DNA of 64,000 nucleotides from Algoriphagus oliviformis (lineage in GTDB: Bacteria > Bacteroidota > Bacteroidia > Cytophagales > Cyclobacteriaceae), in contig NZ_JAFKCT010000003.1 of NCBI RefSeq assembly GCF_017254915.1, positions 62,001-126,000 on the forward strand, given 5' to 3'. The position numbers were made by a program, and so were the translations under genes. Position 1 is the stretch's first letter. Each line of letters opens with the position of its first letter. The notes below the pieces were generated by a model, which saw nothing but the letters and a program-made list of their open reading frames with translations, was not told where the DNA came from and did not search any database. Positions 43,078-51,218 of the stretch are shown piece after piece.

Positions 43078-44406
43078 ATGCAAAAAATCCCCGTTACCGC
43101 TGTCTTTGATATCGGGAAGACCAACAAGAAATTCTTTCTTTTTGACGAAAATCTCAGGGAAGTCCACAACGCCTACACGCGCTTGGATGCCATTCCCGAC
43201 GAAGACGGCTTTCCGAGCGAGCCGATTCTTCCCCTGAGAAAATGGATGCTGGAGACCTTCACCGAGGCGCTCAAATCCGAAAAGTTTGAAATCAAGAAGC
43301 TCAACTTCTCCGGCCACGGTGCGTCTTTTGTCCACACCGATGAGGCTGGCGAGCCGGTCACTCCGCTTTACGACTACCTCAAGCCCTTTCCGGAGGAGCT
43401 TTTGGAAAAATTTTACTCGGAAAACGGAGGAAAAATGGCCTTTTGCCAGCAGACTTCCTCTCCTCCCTTGGCCATGTTGAACTCCGGCCTGCAGATCTAC
43501 TTTCTGAAGCACGCCAAGCCGGAGTTTTTCAAAAATGTCCGCCATTGCCTCCACCTCCCGCAGTTTCTGAGTCTGGTTTTCACTGGGAAAATGGTCTCCG
43601 ACTACACCAGCATAGGCTGCCACACCGGTCTTTGGGACTTCACAAAGATGGACTACCACGACTGGGTGAAAAACGAAGGCATCGAAGCCCTTTTGCCTCC
43701 GATCTTGCCGGGCGATGCCTTGCTGAAAACCAAACCTGAGCTGGGCTCCATTCCCTGCGGCATCGGGGTTCATGACTCCTCGGGAGCACTACTCCCCTAT
43801 CTCAAGCAGGAAAAGAAACCCTTTGCGCTGCTCTCCACCGGCACCTGGGCGATCAGCATCAACCCCTTCAACAAAACGGCTCTCACCGAGTCCCAGCTCA
43901 ACCAAGACTGTCTCCAATTCCTCAGCATCAGCGGTCAACCGATCAAGATCTCCCGCCTGTTTATCGGCGAGGAGCACAAGCATCAGGTCGAGGAGATGTA
44001 CGCTTTTTGGCAGCTTCCCCTCGGAACTTACAAAAAGCTGAGGTTTGACGAATCTCTGTACGAAAAAGTCAACGCCAGCGCCACAAAACGCATAGGCTTC
44101 AAGTACCTAAAGCCCCAGGACTACGGACTGGAAAAAGCCGAAACAAACGACTGGGGCAGTTTCCCGGAGTTTACGGAGGCCTACTACACCTTTATCCATG
44201 AGCTCACGGACATACAGGTGGCGTCGCTGCGCCTGGTTTTGGACGACGCTCCGGTCAGCAAGCTGTATGTGGACGGGGGCTTCAACGCCAACGACATCTT
44301 CCTGGAGATGCTTCGCAAAAAGCTGCCGGGGATGGAGATTGTCCCCAGCGATTTTCCCAACGGGTCCGCATTGGGTGCGGCGATGTTGGTGAATATGGAA
44401 TCCTGA
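43078..44406 (+). CDS. rhaB: FGGY-family kinase, probable L-rhamnulokinase
   Basis: A 442-residue sugar kinase with the actin-like ATPase fold. The N-terminal VFDIGKTNKKFFLFDE is the phosphate 1 loop, and LSTGTWAIS and DGGFNANDIF are the second and adenosine loops. FSGHGASFVHTDE is a family-typical substrate region. By position it phosphorylates L-rhamnulose to rhamnulose-1-phosphate. From sequence alone L-fuculokinase is also possible. The start codon abuts a heptad array. lutA follows after 15 bp, so kinase and lutABC are one operon. Confidence 0.88.
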   Translation: MQKIPVTAVFDIGKTNKKFFLFDENLREVHNAYTRLDAIPDEDGFPSEPILPLRKWMLETFTEALKSEKFEIKKLNFSGHGASFVHTDEAGEPVTPLYDYLKPFPEELLEKFYSENGGKMAFCQQTSSPPLAMLNSGLQIYFLKHAKPEFFKNVRHCLHLPQFLSLVFTGKMVSDYTSIGCHTGLWDFTKMDYHDWVKNEGIEALLPPILPGDALLKTKPELGSIPCGIGVHDSSGALLPYLKQEKKPFALLSTGTWAISINPFNKTALTESQLNQDCLQFLSISGQPIKISRLFIGEEHKHQVEEMYAFWQLPLGTYKKLRFDESLYEKVNASATKRIGFKYLKPQDYGLEKAETNDWGSFPEFTEAYYTFIHELTDIQVASLRLVLDDAPVSKLYVDGGFNANDIFLEMLRKKLPGMEIVPSDFPNGSALGAAMLVNMES

Positions 44407-44421
44407 CCTTAACTTTCTGCC

Positions 44422-45180
44422 ATGATTTCCAATTCTCCAAAAATTGGGCTGTTTATTCCTTGCTACGTTGACCAGTTTTACCCCCAAGTGGGCGTGGCAA
44501 GCCTCCAACTGCTCGAAAAACTGGGCTGCGAGGTCTCCTATCCCCTTGGCCAAACCTGCTGCGGGCAGCCCTTGGCCAATTCAGGCTACGAGCGGGACAC
44601 CCACGGCGCAACCCGCCATTTCATCGAACTCTTCAAGGATTTTGACTACGTAGTCGCCCCCTCGGGCAGCTGCGTCCTGCATGTCAAAGAGCACTCCCCT
44701 GCCATAGCGGGTTTGGAAAAAGAACAGGCGGAACTTCACCACAAGGTGTACGAGCTCACCGAGTTCATCACCGACGTGCTCAAAATCGACAAGCTTGAAG
44801 GCAAATTTCCCCACCGGGTGGGTTTTCACTCCTCCTGCCATGGGCATAGGGGACTGCGTCTGGCCTGTGCTTCGGAACTGAACCAGACCCCATTCAACAA
44901 GGCCCGGAAACTGCTCGAAAACCTGGAAGGACTGGAATGGGTGGAGCTCAGCCGCACAGATGAATGCTGCGGATTTGGAGGAACCTTCGCGGTCACGGAA
45001 GAGGCCATTTCCGTTCGGATGGGCAAAGACCGACTCGAAGACCACCTCGCCCATCAGACCGAGATACTTACCGGAGGCGACATGTCCTGCATCATGCACC
45101 TGCAGGGCATCGCCACCCGAAACAAGCAACCTTTGAAGTTTTTGCACATTGCCGAGATCCTAAACCAAGCGATCGCATGA
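44422..45180 (+). CDS. lutA: lactate utilisation protein A (Fe-S oxidoreductase subunit)
   Basis: A 252-residue protein with two CCG-type cysteine motifs, TCCGQP near residue 40 and DECCGFGG near residue 185, each with a partner Cys, typical of LutA/YkgE and GlpC-type quinone-linked subunits. With LutB and LutC it oxidises L-lactate to pyruvate and feeds electrons to the respiratory chain. In this cluster the lactate would come from RhaEW. The stop codon overlaps the lutB start (ATGA). Confidence 0.92.
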   Translation: MISNSPKIGLFIPCYVDQFYPQVGVASLQLLEKLGCEVSYPLGQTCCGQPLANSGYERDTHGATRHFIELFKDFDYVVAPSGSCVLHVKEHSPAIAGLEKEQAELHHKVYELTEFITDVLKIDKLEGKFPHRVGFHSSCHGHRGLRLACASELNQTPFNKARKLLENLEGLEWVELSRTDECCGFGGTFAVTEEAISVRMGKDRLEDHLAHQTEILTGGDMSCIMHLQGIATRNKQPLKFLHIAEILNQAIA

Positions 45181-46535
45181 GCCATCCCCAAAACGCAGCC
45201 GAATTCCTGAAAAACCAGGCCAAGGCCAAGTGGCACGATGAGACGCTCTGGTTTGTCCGCGACAAGCGCGACCGCATCAGCAAAACTATCCCCGAGTGGG
45301 AAAATCTCCGCAATCTGGCCTCACAGATCAAGGACAACGTACTGGCCAATCTGGGTTCCTACCTGGAGCAGTTTGAGCAAAATGCCATAAAAAACGGCAT
45401 CCATGTCCACTGGGCAAAGGACGGGGATGAGCACAACCGCATCGTGCTGGACATCTTGCAAAAGCATCACTGCACGGCTATCGTCAAGAGCAAATCCATC
45501 CTGACCGAGGAGTGCCATCTGAATCCTTTCTTGGAAAAGAACGGCGTGGAAGTCGTCGACACCGACCTGGGAGAGCGCATCGTGCAGCTCCTGCACCAAC
45601 CGCCCAGCCATATCGTGCTTCCCGCTATACATCTTAAAAAGAGGGAGATTTCCGAGCTTTTCCACGAAAAACTCCAGACTGAAAAGGGCAACGAAGACCC
45701 CACCTACCTCACCCACGCCGCCAGACTTCATCTCAGGGAAAAGTTTCTCGGAGCCAAAGTGGCCCTCACAGGGGTCAATTTCGGCATTGCCGAGACGGGT
45801 GAGTTTGTCGTCTGCACCAACGAAGGCAACGCCGACATGGGCGTGCACCTGGCCGACGTACACGTGGCCTGTATGGGAATCGAAAAGATCCTGCCCCGCA
45901 GAAAAGACCTCGGGATTTTCCTCCGGCTCTTGGCGAGATCCGCTACCGGACAGCCCGTCACCAACTACAACTCACACTTTCGCAGCCCAGCTCCCGGCAA
46001 GGAGCTCCACATCGTCCTCGTGGACAACGGGCGTACGGCACAGCTGGCTAGGGAAAAATTCAAAAACTCCCTCAAATGCATCCGCTGCGGTGCCTGCATG
46101 AACACCTGCCCGATCTACCGACGAAGTGGCGGCTACAGCTACGGCAGCACCGTGCCCGGACCGATCGGGTCGATCCTGTCTCCGGGTTTGGATATGAAAA
46201 AACACAGCACGCTGCCTTTTGCCTCCACGCTCTGCGGCAGCTGCTCGGACGTCTGCCCCGTGAAAATCAATATCCACGAGCAGCTCTACGAATGGCGCCA
46301 AGAGATCACCAAAACCCACGGAGAGCTCGGCAAAGGCCTGTCCATGTGGATCGCGGCGGGCATTTTCAAAAGCCCCCTGGCCTACAAGATCTCCGGAGGC
46401 CTGATGCGCAAGGCCCTCAAAGTCCTGCCCGACAGCCTGATCTACCATCCGATCAACGCTTGGGGAAAAAGCCGGGACCTGCCCGAAGCCCCCAAGGAAT
46501 CCTTTCAGCAGTGGTACCAAAAGAACCGATCATGA
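45177..46535 (+). CDS. lutB: lactate utilisation protein B (iron-sulfur)
   Basis: A 452-residue LUD-domain protein with two 4Fe-4S motifs, CIRCGACMNTCP and CGSCSDVCPVKI, in the second half, after an N-terminal LutB domain (ALTGVNFGIAETGEFVVCTNEGN). The start at 45177 (MSHPQNAAEFL) overlaps the lutA stop; an open frame further upstream lies inside lutA. LutB is the central electron carrier of the LutABC complex. Confidence 0.94.
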   Translation: MSHPQNAAEFLKNQAKAKWHDETLWFVRDKRDRISKTIPEWENLRNLASQIKDNVLANLGSYLEQFEQNAIKNGIHVHWAKDGDEHNRIVLDILQKHHCTAIVKSKSILTEECHLNPFLEKNGVEVVDTDLGERIVQLLHQPPSHIVLPAIHLKKREISELFHEKLQTEKGNEDPTYLTHAARLHLREKFLGAKVALTGVNFGIAETGEFVVCTNEGNADMGVHLADVHVACMGIEKILPRRKDLGIFLRLLARSATGQPVTNYNSHFRSPAPGKELHIVLVDNGRTAQLAREKFKNSLKCIRCGACMNTCPIYRRSGGYSYGSTVPGPIGSILSPGLDMKKHSTLPFASTLCGSCSDVCPVKINIHEQLYEWRQEITKTHGELGKGLSMWIAAGIFKSPLAYKISGGLMRKALKVLPDSLIYHPINAWGKSRDLPEAPKESFQQWYQKNRS

Positions 46536-47092
46536 GCAGCCGAGAAAACATCCTTTCCGCCATCCAAGGGATCGCTTTGGAATCCAAGCCCCTTCCCGAG
46601 ATACCCGACTTTGGCATCCCCGGTGAAGTGGAAGCGACCTTTGTCCAGTCCATCCAGGGCAACAAGGGCGAAGTCATGGACAAGGCCGAGTTTGAATCCT
46701 GGCTGGCCGCGGAAAAGCATTCCAAGATTATTTCACGCTCGGCTAGTTTTCCAGATGCCTCCAACTTGTACCTGCCCGCGGACGCCCACGAACTGAACGA
46801 TCTCGATCTGGCGATCTTGGACGGGCAGTTTGGCGTGGCTGAAAACGGGGCAATCTGGCTGGAAGATGCCGAACTGGGCCTTCGTGTGCTGCCCTTTATT
46901 ACCGAGCATCTGGTTATCGTGCTGGACCGAAACAGCCTCGTGGCGACCATGCATCAAGGCTATGCCCGCATCGGTGATGCGAGCTCCGGTTTCGGGGTAT
47001 TCATTGCTGGACCGTCCAAGACCGCCGACATCGAGCAAAGCCTGGTAGTAGGCGCCCATGGCGCTAAAAGTCTGAGGGTGGTGTTGGTTTGA
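46532..47092 (+). CDS. lutC: lactate utilisation protein C (LUD domain)
   Basis: A 186-residue LUD-domain protein (DLAILDGQFGVAENGAIWL, PFITEHLVIVLD, GFGVFIAGPSKTADIEQSLV), the third member of the LutABC lactate oxidation complex. ATGA overlap with lutB (46532-46535) shows coupled translation. It is the last gene of the rhamnose/lactate arm. Confidence 0.92.
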   Translation: MSSRENILSAIQGIALESKPLPEIPDFGIPGEVEATFVQSIQGNKGEVMDKAEFESWLAAEKHSKIISRSASFPDASNLYLPADAHELNDLDLAILDGQFGVAENGAIWLEDAELGLRVLPFITEHLVIVLDRNSLVATMHQGYARIGDASSGFGVFIAGPSKTADIEQSLVVGAHGAKSLRVVLV

Positions 47093-47137
47093 TTTTTTTG
47101 CGGGATTTTTGGTTAATTTGAGACAAATCCTTTGACA

Positions 47138-47356
47138 ATGAGAGAAGTTACCGTCCAAATACCGGAAGAAAAGCTGACCTTTTTTTTGGAATTGATGGAT
47201 GAACTGGGCCTAAGCCACGACTTGGTCACCAACGTCCCAAAAAACCAGCAAGAGCTTGTTTTGGAGAGAATAAAAAAATCCAATCCCAACGACGACGTCG
47301 CCATGGACACTTTTTTTGACGAATTGGATGGAAAGCTCAGAAGGAAAACTGTTTGA
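47138..47356 (+). CDS. antitoxin of a type II toxin-antitoxin pair
   Basis: A 72-residue acidic protein (MREVTVQIPEEKLTFFLELMDELGL). The N-terminal strand VTVQIPEEK looks like a ribbon-helix-helix start and the C-terminal part (FFDELDGKLRRKTV) would wrap the toxin. It overlaps the toxin gene by 29 bp. It starts 45 bp after lutC, and is not obviously part of that operon. Confidence 0.7.
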   Translation: MREVTVQIPEEKLTFFLELMDELGLSHDLVTNVPKNQQELVLERIKKSNPNDDVAMDTFFDELDGKLRRKTV

Positions 47357-47642
47357 GCTGGTCATCAGTAAGGATGCTGCAAATGATATCGAAGAAGCTG
47401 CCTTCTACTTTGAGCAAAAAGTACCGGGATTGGGGCTTCGATTCTCGGAAGAACTGCGTTTGCAATTGAGAACCCTGAGGAAAAACCCTTTTTTTCAGCT
47501 TCGCTACAAAAATGTCCGATGCTTTCCTATGGCTAATTTCCCGTTCCTGGTTCACTTCACGGTCGACGAAAAAGAAGCCAAGGTCAACGTGAGGGCAGTG
47601 TTGCACACCAGTTTGGATCCCAAAATCTGGAAAAACAGATGA
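47328..47642 (+). CDS. ParE/RelE-family toxin
   Basis: A 104-residue basic protein. FELVISKDAANDIEEAAFYFEQKVPGLGLRFSEEL followed by LRKNPFFQLRYKNVRCFPMANFPFLVHFTV is the ParE pattern (alpha-helical hairpin then a strand rich in Arg and aromatic residues). ParE members poison gyrase; RelE members cleave mRNA; the sequence is closer to ParE. The start at 47328 (MESSEGKLF) is the first ATG; a TTG at 47316 would add four residues. Confidence 0.8.
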   Translation: MESSEGKLFELVISKDAANDIEEAAFYFEQKVPGLGLRFSEELRLQLRTLRKNPFFQLRYKNVRCFPMANFPFLVHFTVDEKEAKVNVRAVLHTSLDPKIWKNR

Positions 47643-47658
47643 TTTAGCCAAAGAAAAA

Positions 47659-47684
47659 CCGGTCAGGTTTTTATACCCGACCGG
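47659..47684 (-). terminator. intrinsic terminator of the VOC gene
   Basis: On the minus strand CCGGTCGGG pairs with CCTGACCGG (one mismatch), followed by TTTTTC. It ends the VOC gene, about 20 bp after its stop. Confidence 0.75.
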
Positions 47685-47700
47685 CTCTCCGAGCGCAAGC

Positions 47701-48081
47701 TCAGCTGCGTGAGTGGATAGCGACGCGGTTGCCCTCGCAGTCCAAAAACACGCCCATGTATCCAATATCGGGAGCGATGAGACGCTTGGGTATTTGTACC
47801 GTTCCGCCGGCCTCTTCCACCCTTCCCAATTCCACTTTGCAGTCTTCGGAGGAAAAGTAGATCAAAGTTCCTGCATGCCCGCTGGTCTCGTAAAAGTCCT
47901 TGTGATAGACCAAGCTTCCCCCGGCCCCCTTACCATCATCTGGCCAGGGAAACCAGCCCATCTCAAAATCCCCCATGACCTGCTTGCTCAGCTTGCAGTC
48001 AAACACTTTTTCATAGAAAGCGATGGCCCGGCCCATGTCCTTGACCGGTATCTCAAACCATCCGACGGTTACTTTTTTCAT
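47701..48081 (-). CDS. VOC-family (glyoxalase-like) protein
   Basis: A 126-residue protein with one pair of VOC beta-alpha-beta-beta-beta modules: GWFEIPVKDMGRAIAFYEKVF in the first half and GYMGVFLDCEGNRVAIHS at the end. The His/Glu metal pattern is incomplete in part, so enzymatic activity is open. Members bind or transform small electrophiles or antibiotics. It is a single gene, with a heptad array upstream and a terminator downstream. Confidence 0.85.
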   Translation of the reverse strand: MKKVTVGWFEIPVKDMGRAIAFYEKVFDCKLSKQVMGDFEMGWFPWPDDGKGAGGSLVYHKDFYETSGHAGTLIYFSSEDCKVELGRVEEAGGTVQIPKRLIAPDIGYMGVFLDCEGNRVAIHSRS

Positions 48082-48095
48082 AGCTTTGGTTATTA

Positions 48096-48183
48096 GAGAT
48101 TTGAAATTCGAGATTTGAAATTTGAGGTTGCGCTTACCACCGATCCTCTTGATACTTGATACTAGCTACTTCGTACTAACTCA
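48096..48183. repeat. two heptad arrays, GARATTT-type and TTGATAC-type
   Basis: Five in-register units at 48096-48130 (GAGATTT, GAAATTC, GAGATTT, GAAATTT, GAGGTTG) share the unit of 42906-42954. A second run at 48149-48183 (TTGATAC twice, TAGCTAC, TTCGTAC, TAACTCA) overlaps the stop codon of the beta-propeller gene. Confidence 0.7.
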
Positions 48184-49221
48184 AACCCTCGTCAGCTTGA
48201 TCGGATAGCTTTTTCCCGCGTTCCACTGGCAGACGTAGATGTTTTCGTCCTGATCGATGCAGACGTCGTGGCAATGCTTAAACACCGGTTCCTTTTGGAC
48301 CATCAGCTGCAGCTCGCCATTTCGGTACTCCGGCGCCGTGCCGCCTGGGTTGGACACTACCTTGTTGCTTTTGTCCAAGATGGTCACAAAACCTGAATTG
48401 TCAGTCTGCTCCAGATAGCGCAATCGAGACCAGCAGACGCCGGCGTAGAGATTTTCCCCGTGGATGACCGGACGGCATACATACGCCCCTGGCAGGAAGA
48501 TCGTCTCGATGTACTCCCCATCCATGGTAAAGCGCTTGAAAGAATTGTGTCCTCTGGAGGTGCACAGCAGCGTAGGTGCTTTGCCTCCACGCTGGTCGAT
48601 GGCTATCCCGTGTGCGGTGCTAAACTGTGCGTCTTGGTTACCCCTGCCCCCAAACTTTCGGATGAAATTGCCATCCTTGTCGTACTGCAGGAAAAACTGG
48701 GAGCCGTAGCCATCGGCAATGTAGAGGTCGCCGTTTGGTGCGACGGCCGTTTCGGTAGGTACCCAGGCCATTTTTTCCTCATAGATCCCCGTGCTCAACG
48801 GAGAGGCGATCTCCGCAACCACTTTCCCGTCGAGAGATGTCTTGATCACCTTTCCTCCGTTGTCGACCACCCAAAGGTATTCGGCATCGCCCTCATCCAC
48901 CAAGGAAAGTCCGTGTGCACGATCCAGTCCCAGCGTCCAAGTCGCCAAAAGCTTTCCCGATTGATCATAAATGATCACGTTGTTTTTGGCCTCGTCGGTC
49001 AGCATGATCATGCGACCCTTCCGGTCCATCACCATCTCATGGCAGTTGACCACGGGCACTTTGTTCGGATCCAGGTTTCCCCACTTGGCGTCTACTTTGT
49101 ATTTGAAATCGCCGTGACCGAGAATCTGGTCTTGCGCAGCCAAAAGGGAAAAATCGGGTTTAATGCTCATAGCTAATCCTAATAAGGAAGTGGTCTGGAT
49201 AAATTTTCTTCTTGAATTCAT
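48181..49221 (-). CDS. exported NHL-type beta-propeller protein (Tat-like signal)
   Basis: A 346-residue protein with the twin-arginine-type start SRRKFIQTTSLLGLAMS. Six NHL-type blades follow: MVMDRKGRMIMLTDEAKNNVIIYD, GLSLVDEGDAEYLWVVDNGGKVIK, TETAVAPNGDLYIADGYGSQF, GIAIDQRGG, and a last HDVCIDQDENIYVCQW. NHL propellers act as scaffolds, lyases or sugar-lactone-like hydrolases. No catalytic set can be confirmed. It is divergent from an exported TIM-barrel gene, and the two may share a regulatory region. Confidence 0.75.
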   Translation of the reverse strand: MNSRRKFIQTTSLLGLAMSIKPDFSLLAAQDQILGHGDFKYKVDAKWGNLDPNKVPVVNCHEMVMDRKGRMIMLTDEAKNNVIIYDQSGKLLATWTLGLDRAHGLSLVDEGDAEYLWVVDNGGKVIKTSLDGKVVAEIASPLSTGIYEEKMAWVPTETAVAPNGDLYIADGYGSQFFLQYDKDGNFIRKFGGRGNQDAQFSTAHGIAIDQRGGKAPTLLCTSRGHNSFKRFTMDGEYIETIFLPGAYVCRPVIHGENLYAGVCWSRLRYLEQTDNSGFVTILDKSNKVVSNPGGTAPEYRNGELQLMVQKEPVFKHCHDVCIDQDENIYVCQWNAGKSYPIKLTRV

Positions 49222-49324
49222 ACAATAAAATGCTGGACAGACAATTTAGGGAAAATGCCCCTAACATCTTTCCTTAAACTCCAAAAATCCATAGCTTAGA
49301 CCAAGTCCCAAAAACCTATCTGTC

Positions 49325-50149
49325 ATGAAAATCAAAACCCTGTTTTTTGCCCTGATGCTGCTGTCTCCCCTGGGACTCAAGGCCCAGGAAATCGCCCTTC
49401 AGCTCTATTCACTGCGCAATGAGATGAAGGTGGACCCCGTCAAATACCACCAGCTCATCTCCGAGTGGGGCATCTCCGCACTGGAGGGAGGCGGAGGATA
49501 TGGCATGTCCGAGGCCGAATACGCCAAGCTGCTCACGGACAACAAGCTCCGCATCGTCGGTGTAGGCGCCGACTACAACAAGCTGAAATCCGACCCTGCC
49601 GGCATCATCGCCGAAGCCAAGAAATACGGCGCCAAATACGCCACCTGCTACTGGATCCCCCATACCGAGGGACCTATCTCCCTGGAGGATGTGAAAGCCG
49701 CTACCGAACTTTTTAACAAGACTGGCGCCATGATGGCCAAGGAGGGCATCACGCTGACCTACCATCCCCACGGCTACGAGTTTGCCAGCTCCGGCTCCGG
49801 CACACCCATGGACTACATGCTGGAAAATGCCAGGGATTTCCAGTTCAACATGGACGTCTATTGGGTGAAGATGGGGGGAGGCGATCCTCTGGCTCTCATG
49901 AAGAAATATCCCGGCAAATTCCCCCAGCTGCACCTGAAAGACCGCAAAAAAGGCACGCCCGGCTCTGCTGACGGTCACGGGGACGTGGAGACCAACGTCG
50001 TCCTGGGCACCGGGGACATCGATATCGCCGGACTGATCCAGGAAGCGAAAAAGCAGGGCACCAAATACCTGGTGATCGAGGACGAGAGCAGCCGCTCGGT
50101 GGAGCAGATCCCGCAGAGCGTGGCTTTTATCAAAAGCCAGCTCAAATAA
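49325..50149 (+). CDS. exported sugar phosphate isomerase/epimerase-like TIM-barrel protein
   Basis: A 274-residue protein with signal peptide MKIKTLFFALMLLSPLGLKA. The xylose isomerase-like TIM barrel has a metal site visible as ITLTYHPHGYEF, QFNMDVYWVKMGG, LHLKDRK and YLVIEDESS. It differs clearly from the related protein at 490 and is likely a separate paralogue. Exported relatives take part in 3-keto-glycoside breakdown in Bacteroidota. It is divergent from the NHL propeller gene with 103 bp between. Confidence 0.8.
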   Translation: MKIKTLFFALMLLSPLGLKAQEIALQLYSLRNEMKVDPVKYHQLISEWGISALEGGGGYGMSEAEYAKLLTDNKLRIVGVGADYNKLKSDPAGIIAEAKKYGAKYATCYWIPHTEGPISLEDVKAATELFNKTGAMMAKEGITLTYHPHGYEFASSGSGTPMDYMLENARDFQFNMDVYWVKMGGGDPLALMKKYPGKFPQLHLKDRKKGTPGSADGHGDVETNVVLGTGDIDIAGLIQEAKKQGTKYLVIEDESSRSVEQIPQSVAFIKSQLK

Positions 50150-50171
50150 TCTCTCACCCAAACCACACTAG

Positions 50172-50214
50172 AACCCGCTCGCACAAGCACCGCGGGTTTC
50201 GTCTGAAACCCGCG
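50172..50214 (+). promoter_or_regulatory. three-arm hairpin region before the methyltransferase gene
   Basis: A perfect 10-bp stem CGCGGGTTTC (50191-50200) with GAAACCCGCG (50205-50214) has a GTCT loop and ends 10 bp before the start codon at 50225. AACCCGC (50172-50178) can instead pair with GCGGGTT (50192-50198), so two alternative folds compete. It has no T tract, so it looks like an attenuator or start-sequestering hairpin rather than a terminator. Confidence 0.5.
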
Positions 50215-50224
50215 AATTCCTTAC

Positions 50225-51139
50225 ATGAAAAAACTATTGAAACGAACCGCATCCGCGATTTTCGGGAACAAGAAGACTGTCTTGGTCGAAAGCGAAACGC
50301 AGCTGCTGGCGCTGGGTGCTCTGCTCTCCAATCAGCAAAAGCTGATGAATTCCGACCGGATCAACGATTACGAGTTTAAGATCTTCAGCCAGTTTGGCGA
50401 CGATGGAATCATCCAGTTTTTGGTCAATAATATTCGGATCGACAACAAAACCTTTGTCGAGTTTGGGGTGGAAAACTACCTGGAGTCCAACACCCGCTTT
50501 TTGATGATGCACAGCAACTGGTCGGGCTTTGTCATGGACGGCTCGGAGGCAAATATGGATTCCCTGCGCCGGAGGCCCTGGTATTGGAAACATGCCCTGG
50601 ACTGCCAGGCTATTTTCATAGACCGTGACAACATCAACGGACTGATGGAAAAGACGGGATTTCGGGATCTGGGATTGCTCCACATCGATCTGGACGGCAA
50701 TGACTACCACATCCTGGAGGCCATGGATCTTACGGTACTGAATCCCTCCATCCTCATTATGGAATACAATGCCGTCTTTGGAAGCGAAAAAGCCGTGACC
50801 GTGCCCTACGCCGCGGACTTCTACCGCACCCGCGCCCACTTTAGCAACCTATTCTATGGCGCATCCCTCCCGGCGCTGGACTGGCTTGCGAGAAAAAAAG
50901 GCTACCGACTGGTGGCCTGCAACGAGGCAGGCAACAATGCCTACTTCGTCAGGGAAGACCTGCTAAACGAAAAAATCAAAGAAGCGAGCCTTGCCTCTTC
51001 CTTCAGAGCGGCAAAATTTCGGGAATCCAGGGACGAGGAGGGAAGGCTGACCCTGCTCGGGCAGCGGGCACGCCAACAACAAATCCGAGGGATGGAGGTG
51101 CTCAACGTCCTGACCGGAGAGTTGGAAAAATTGCCCTGA
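50225..51139 (+). CDS. FkbM-like SAM-dependent methyltransferase-type protein
   Basis: A 304-residue cytoplasmic protein. YEFKIFSQFGDDGIIQFLVNN and FVEFGVENYLESNTRFLM, then GFVMDGSEANM, form the Rossmann-like SAM-binding core, and GLLHIDLDGNDYHILEAM the next motif. The arrangement is FkbM-like, as in glycan or lipopolysaccharide methyltransferases. A basic C-terminal tail (SFRAAKFRESRDEEGRL) is unusual. No glycan cluster is adjacent, so the substrate is unknown. A hairpin region lies directly upstream. Confidence 0.7.
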   Translation: MKKLLKRTASAIFGNKKTVLVESETQLLALGALLSNQQKLMNSDRINDYEFKIFSQFGDDGIIQFLVNNIRIDNKTFVEFGVENYLESNTRFLMMHSNWSGFVMDGSEANMDSLRRRPWYWKHALDCQAIFIDRDNINGLMEKTGFRDLGLLHIDLDGNDYHILEAMDLTVLNPSILIMEYNAVFGSEKAVTVPYAADFYRTRAHFSNLFYGASLPALDWLARKKGYRLVACNEAGNNAYFVREDLLNEKIKEASLASSFRAAKFRESRDEEGRLTLLGQRARQQQIRGMEVLNVLTGELEKLP

Positions 51140-51218
51140 GCCAATCCTTGACCCGTCGCTAAGCCTTAAGCAGTTTTTTAGTAGCTTTCCCGTCCAATCC
51201 AATTTTAAACACAACCCC

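Noticed and set aside
36367..47092. the rhamnose region as a classical SusCD polysaccharide utilisation locus
   Set aside because: No SusC- or SusD-like gene, rhamnosidase or outer-membrane glycan-binding protein is present in the cluster. It is a monosaccharide catabolic module.
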